Assembly (NCBI GenBank): GCA_002387725.1
Contig: DGKK01000021.1
Span: 1-26,620, forward strand
Source: Nitrospirae bacterium UBA4572
Lineage (GTDB): Bacteria; Nitrospirota; Leptospirillia; Leptospirillales; Leptospirillaceae
Length of the DNA stretch: 26,620 nucleotides
Direction of reading: 5' to 3'
Part shown: positions 23,248 through 26,620 of the stretch, piece after piece
Layout of the letters: each line of letters begins with the position of its first letter
Position numbering within the stretch: position 1 is the first letter of the stretch
Program-made: the position numbers and the translations under genes
Notes under the pieces: model-generated
The model's database searches: none
What the model was told of the DNA's origin: nothing
The model's input: the letters and a program-made list of their open reading frames with translations, nothing else

Positions 23248-23397
23248 CTCAATGATTTATTATTCACAAACTAACAATGGGAGGATTGAGCGGGGTCCCG
23301 GTCTCTCCGGGAAGGGGAGAGCGTCAGATTCCCTGTTTGCCGCCTTTCTGTTCTTTGGAGCAGAGTGCTTGAGGGGGAAGGAAAAAGCGCAGGCGTG

Positions 23398-23406
23398 TGG
23401 TATAGT
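23398..23406 (+). promoter_or_regulatory. Extended -10 promoter for the exported orphan gene
   Basis: TGGTATAGT is a good extended -10 (TG, one base, TATAGT). Transcription would begin near 23413. No convincing -35 is present, as is common with extended -10 promoters. Confidence 0.4.
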
Positions 23407-23472
23407 GACCTGAAATATGGGGTCTGATGCTCAGGTGTGTTCTCACTGCAACCCTTTGACCAGGATTATGCT

Positions 23473-24753
23473 GTGTCACTCTCCCGACTCTTTTCCTCTC
23501 TCTCTAGGGTTACCGGCCGGGCCCTCCTGGCCTCCGTCATCCTCCCCGCGACCCTCGTGCCCGGGCAGGGAGGCTCTTCCGCTCCTTCACATTCAGAATC
23601 CCTTGCCGTTCTTCTTCTTCCGCAGGGAGCCCGAATCCACTCATCGGACACATTCGGTGAGGGGGCTGCCCCCGGACACTACTTTTTTCTTGAAAGCGGG
23701 GATCGCCTCCGACTCTTTACTCTGACTCTCACCCACCCCATGGGGGCCCGGGATCTCTGGATGGAATCCTGGCGATCCACCCGCGTTCCTGCCCTTCGGG
23801 GTCAGGCGCGTCTCCGGACAGCGGCTGTGGGAATGAATCATCTCTTCCTTGCCGGAGAAGAGGCCGGGGGAACGCCGTTTATTCGAAGCTACCAGATCGG
23901 GTTCAAGGATCCTGATGCCCTAACGAAGCCGATCCTCATGGGACGCGTCGACTATTTCCCCGAAGCCGATACGACCCCCGTCCGTCGACTTTATTTTGAT
24001 CAAAAGTCGAGAACCCTCTGGCTTGCCTATGACAGCGGCCGCATCGAGTCGGGGAATCCCTACCTGGTCCTCCATGACAGGATTCTCTGGACAGACCCGG
24101 CTGGATACTTGCCCCTTCCGAGAGAGACGGACCTGTCCAAAGGCCCTTCGCCCCTGCTGAAGCCCCGGAGTCTCTCCAGGGCACCGGATGCCTGTTTTTC
24201 CTGTCGTTACTATCTGGTTTCCCGGACAGAGCCCGAAGGGCAATCACGTCCAAGCCTGCCGGTACGCGCCCCGGAAAGCCTTGACAGCACTCTGGGCATG
24301 CTTCCCATGGGGGGGGGAATGGGCCTTTTCATGGGGCGCCAATCCTTTGTCTGTCGTGTTCCTGATCCCGGACCCCACGCCCGAATCAAAGAATGCAGAC
24401 CCACAGCCCTCAAGGATCTTCCGGTGGCAGCCACCTGGTGGGGCAATCGCCTGGCTTACCTCTATCCTCCCGGACGATTTTCCTTTGCGAAGAGTCAATG
24501 GACCATTGTTTCCATCAATCCGGCCCTGATCGACGATAGCCTCGTGAGAGTGTCCCCGGGAAAAAAATTTGCCTTCCGGAGCCTTCTCGCAGCATCCGGG
24601 GAACACTATCTCTTGCCTCAGGGCTCCAGCCCTCGGCCACAGACATTGTCTTCCGACGGCCGCAGGCTTGTTCTGTTCAGTCGGGGACATTTGTATCTGA
24701 TCGGCACTCATTCATCCCCGGCAAGGAGTCGACCGGCCGAGAGAGGCAGATAA
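23473..24753 (+). CDS. Orphan exported protein, unknown function
   Basis: I recognise no family. From the GTG at 23473 (AGGA seven bases upstream) the protein starts with a charged segment and hydrophobic stretch (ALLASVILPATLVPG), consistent with export. A GTG at 23437 would add 12 residues but has no ribosome site. The roughly 426-residue body has repeated beta-type segments (RLYFDQKSRTLWLAYDSGRIES, HLYLIGTH) that could be propeller-like. It has a CFSC pair and two further cysteines in the central part (FVCRVPDPGPHARIKEC) that could form disulfides outside the cytoplasm. It ends 42 bases before the insertion sequence, and the reading frame looks intact. Confidence 0.65.
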   Translation: MSLSRLFSSLSRVTGRALLASVILPATLVPGQGGSSAPSHSESLAVLLLPQGARIHSSDTFGEGAAPGHYFFLESGDRLRLFTLTLTHPMGARDLWMESWRSTRVPALRGQARLRTAAVGMNHLFLAGEEAGGTPFIRSYQIGFKDPDALTKPILMGRVDYFPEADTTPVRRLYFDQKSRTLWLAYDSGRIESGNPYLVLHDRILWTDPAGYLPLPRETDLSKGPSPLLKPRSLSRAPDACFSCRYYLVSRTEPEGQSRPSLPVRAPESLDSTLGMLPMGGGMGLFMGRQSFVCRVPDPGPHARIKECRPTALKDLPVAATWWGNRLAYLYPPGRFSFAKSQWTIVSINPALIDDSLVRVSPGKKFAFRSLLAASGEHYLLPQGSSPRPQTLSSDGRRLVLFSRGHLYLIGTHSSPARSRPAERGR

Positions 24754-24795
24754 TCTCTTCGGAATCGGGTCTGATCTGTGTTTTTCAATCGGCGA

Positions 24796-24818
24796 GGGTG
24801 AGCGACAAATTTTAGGAC
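24796..24818 (+). repeat. Left terminal inverted repeat of the insertion sequence
   Basis: It matches the reverse complement of 26576-26598 at all 23 positions. Identity stops at the boundary on both sides. Confidence 0.95.
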
Positions 24819-24978
24819 GCGTCTCCAGTCAAAGATCTTTTGAACGACATCGCCCGCAGAACATTGACTGACATACATGTTGATGGCCACGCAAGAGGCG
24901 CTGGACATTCCTGTACAATTTTGTTATGGATAGAAGGATGTTGGAAAAAATTCCCCCCTTCTTCCATAGGAGCGTTCC

Positions 24979-26520
24979 ATGAGCCCTCGAAAAAGACCCC
25001 CCACGGACCCGACATCCTCCCCGGCCGATCAGGCCCAGGAAACTCTTCTCGCCATGGAGGTGGCCTTGCGTCAGAAGATTGGAGAAGCCCCGGAGGGATC
25101 TGAAGAAAAGAGTCATCTTCAGGAGCTCCTCTCTCTTCTTTCTGGGCAAAAGACTCCCGAGGCTCCCCCCACGGCCTCAAAAGTCCCCACCCCCTCGTTT
25201 GCCTCGATCCTCGAGGAGATGGGCGTGCCGATGATCCGCTCCTCCCGGCGATTGGATTTCGGGGCCATGGAAAGGGCCATGAAAGACCGGATGCTCGAAG
25301 AGACTGCCCGAACCCTCGAGTCTCGCCTCAACGAGGAGATCACACGCCACCCGGCCCCCTTCCTCTGTCCGGCCTGCGGGCGCCCCCTCCAGAGCAAGGG
25401 CATGAAGTCCAAGACCTTTATGACGTCGTTCGGAGAGGTCACGCTCCGACGGCGTTACGGGTTTTGTCGCTCCTGCCGGAAGGGGAGCTTCCCCGACGAT
25501 GCCCGCCTGGGACTCGACGAGACAGGCGTCTCTCCCGAGGTTCAGTATCTGGCCGGCCTCTTTGGCGCCGAGACGGACTTTTTGAGAGCGAGCGACCTGC
25601 TTTTTTGCGCCGCTCGGATCCGGCTTCCGGAAAAGCAGGTCGAGCGGCTCGCCAAGTCCCTCGGGGAGCTGATCGACCAAGACGAACGGGAGCATGTCGA
25701 CCTCGAGCCTCACCGCCTTCCCCAAGGTCCCCTTTATATCGGCATGGATGGGACCGGGGTCCCGATGCAGTCGCGCGAGACAGCCGGGAGAAAAGGCAAA
25801 CAGAAAGACGGCTCGTCCAAGACGCGCGAGGCCAAGATGATCGACATCTGGGAGGCCAATACGCAAAACGAGCGGGGAATCCCGATCCGGGATCCCGGAT
25901 CGGTCTCCTACTCGGCGGCCATCGAAAGCGCCTCCTGCCCGGACGTCGGTCGGGAGCTCTCGGACTTTGCCAGGCGGGTCGAACGCGAGGCCACACGACG
26001 AGGGGCCGCACAAGCCCGGCAGATTGTCGTCATCGGCGATGGAGCGGCCTGGATCTGGAAAACCGCCGAATACCTCTTTCCCGGAGCTCTCTGCATTGTG
26101 GACCGCTTCCACGCCAAGCAGCACCTCTCCGAACTCTCGCATGCCCTTTTCGGCGACTCTCCCAAGGCCGAAGAATGGAGACATTGTCGTTACGAGGAGC
26201 TCGATGAAGGTCGGATGGACGATCTGCTCAAGGAGATCGGAATCTATGCCTCACGCTTCCCGGAAGCCGAGCAATGTCGGACTTATTTTCAGAACAACCG
26301 GGAGCGAATGCGCTACCCGGAGTTCCGGGCCCGGGGGCTCTGTACCTCAAGTGGCGTCGTCGAGGCGGGCTGCAAGTCGATCGTCGGGAGCCGCCTCAAA
26401 AAGTCGGGCATGCATTGGAGCGTCACCGGAGCGAATGCCATCCTGGCCCTCCGGTGCACGATCAAGAGCGGACGCTACGAGTCGTTCTGGGAACGTAAAG
26501 CCAGACAATGGGCAGCCTGA
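24979..26520 (+). CDS. ISKra4-family transposase
   Basis: This 513-residue DDE-type transposase has a coiled N-terminal region and then zinc-ribbon pairs Cys130-x2-Cys133 (CPACGRP) and Cys163-x2-Cys166 (CRSC), followed by the catalytic core: Asp257 (YIGMDGTGVPM), Asp354 (VIGDGAAWIW, then IVDRFHAKQHL) and Glu462 (SSGVVEAGCKSIVGSRLKKSGMHW). All three acids are present and there is no frameshift, so the element could still move. The ATG has GGAG six bases upstream. Base use is like that of its neighbours, giving no sign of very recent arrival from a different genome. Confidence 0.93.
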   Translation: MSPRKRPPTDPTSSPADQAQETLLAMEVALRQKIGEAPEGSEEKSHLQELLSLLSGQKTPEAPPTASKVPTPSFASILEEMGVPMIRSSRRLDFGAMERAMKDRMLEETARTLESRLNEEITRHPAPFLCPACGRPLQSKGMKSKTFMTSFGEVTLRRRYGFCRSCRKGSFPDDARLGLDETGVSPEVQYLAGLFGAETDFLRASDLLFCAARIRLPEKQVERLAKSLGELIDQDEREHVDLEPHRLPQGPLYIGMDGTGVPMQSRETAGRKGKQKDGSSKTREAKMIDIWEANTQNERGIPIRDPGSVSYSAAIESASCPDVGRELSDFARRVEREATRRGAAQARQIVVIGDGAAWIWKTAEYLFPGALCIVDRFHAKQHLSELSHALFGDSPKAEEWRHCRYEELDEGRMDDLLKEIGIYASRFPEAEQCRTYFQNNRERMRYPEFRARGLCTSSGVVEAGCKSIVGSRLKKSGMHWSVTGANAILALRCTIKSGRYESFWERKARQWAA

Positions 26521-26575
26521 ATGGAAACATGCAACATAATGAAACAAAAACAATCGCTTAAGACGACAAGTCAAA

Positions 26576-26598
26576 GTCCTAAAATTTGTCGCTCACCC
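26576..26598 (-). repeat. Right terminal inverted repeat of the insertion sequence
   Basis: It pairs perfectly with the left repeat. The remaining 22 bases of the window lie outside the element and contain nothing I can name. Confidence 0.95.
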
Positions 26599-26620
26599 GG
26601 ATGGCGTTGTGGCACCTCTT

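Larger units (their letters stand above)
23152..23472. other. Divergent intergenic region, AT-rich centre
   Basis: No gene is seen in these 321 bases between the microprotein and the exported orphan. The stretch at about 23211-23280 is clearly richer in A and T than the rest of the window and contains the microprotein promoter. The far end holds an extended -10 for the rightward gene. Confidence 0.5.
24796..26598 (+). mobile_element. Complete ISKra4-type insertion sequence (1,803 bp)
   Basis: Perfect 23-bp inverted repeats bound the element at 24796-24818 and 26576-26598; each outer end begins GGGTGAGCGACAAATTT. One transposase gene lies between them. The left non-coding part (about 160 bases) holds a promoter-like TGGACA, 17 bases, TATGGA pair at 24902-24930. 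The flanking bases (left ...CAATCGGCGA, right GGATGGCGTT...) show no clear target-site duplication. The size, gene and repeats fit the ISKra4 family as I know it; the exact subgroup is not assigned. Confidence 0.9.

Noticed and set aside
1..26620. CRISPR arrays, tRNA or rRNA genes, phage genes, toxin-antitoxin or known defence systems
   Set aside because: I looked for regularly spaced repeats, T-arm-like sequences and typical proteins of these classes and saw none. A covariance-model and HMM search would be needed to exclude short RNAs.

Overview
This 26.6-kb stretch of GC-rich bacterial chromosome holds 24 protein genes that I regard as real, one complete insertion sequence and no RNA gene that I can recognise. 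Several features point to a Gram-negative (diderm) bacterium: at least three predicted outer-membrane barrel proteins, a lipoprotein, an HtrA/DegP-type periplasmic protease and other exported proteins. Flavin-dependent ThyX and a gamma-class carbonic anhydrase fit a deep-branching autotroph. My best guess is a Leptospirillum-like member of Nitrospirota, but this is an impression from gene content and protein style, not a proven assignment.

Layout. (1) 1-7.7 kb is a patchwork of single genes: an exported beta-propeller protein, an outer-membrane protein, thyX, an orphan exported protein, a second barrel protein, a HAD hydrolase, a typical 2-Cys peroxiredoxin and a lipoprotein. From thyX onward all are on the minus strand. 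(2) 7.9-14.35 kb is a plus-strand run: gamma-carbonic anhydrase overlapping a membrane histidine kinase by one base, a stand-alone receiver protein, an HtrA protease, then ruvC-ruvA-ruvB with overlapping ends. A very strong terminator-like hairpin sits at the htrA/ruvC junction. (3) 14.4-16.0 kb holds a minus-strand outer-membrane protein divergent from a membrane-anchored ClpP/SDH-fold protease. (4) 16.1-21.3 kb is a tightly packed seven-gene series: ABM monooxygenase-like protein, PP-loop (ThiI/MnmA-like) enzyme, TYW1-like radical SAM protein, histone-deacetylase-fold hydrolase, two unrecognised small proteins (one with three CxxC pairs) and class I fructose-1,6-bisphosphatase. (5) 21.3-23.2 kb holds, on the minus strand, an aldehyde dehydrogenase and an isolated 45-residue membrane microprotein with its own promoter and terminator. 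(6) 23.4-26.6 kb holds an orphan exported protein followed by a complete ISKra4-type insertion sequence with perfect 23-bp terminal inverted repeats.

How the genes may work together. The carbonic anhydrase, kinase, receiver and HtrA genes could link inorganic-carbon or envelope status to periplasmic proteolysis. RuvABC is the Holliday-junction machine. In the 16-21 kb run, the PP-loop and radical SAM enzymes resemble tRNA thiolation and wybutosine-type chemistry, joined to a zinc deacetylase and unknown partners. That run is the best candidate here for an undescribed pathway. FBPase and the aldehyde dehydrogenase, which converge at 21.3 kb, fit gluconeogenic and triose metabolism.
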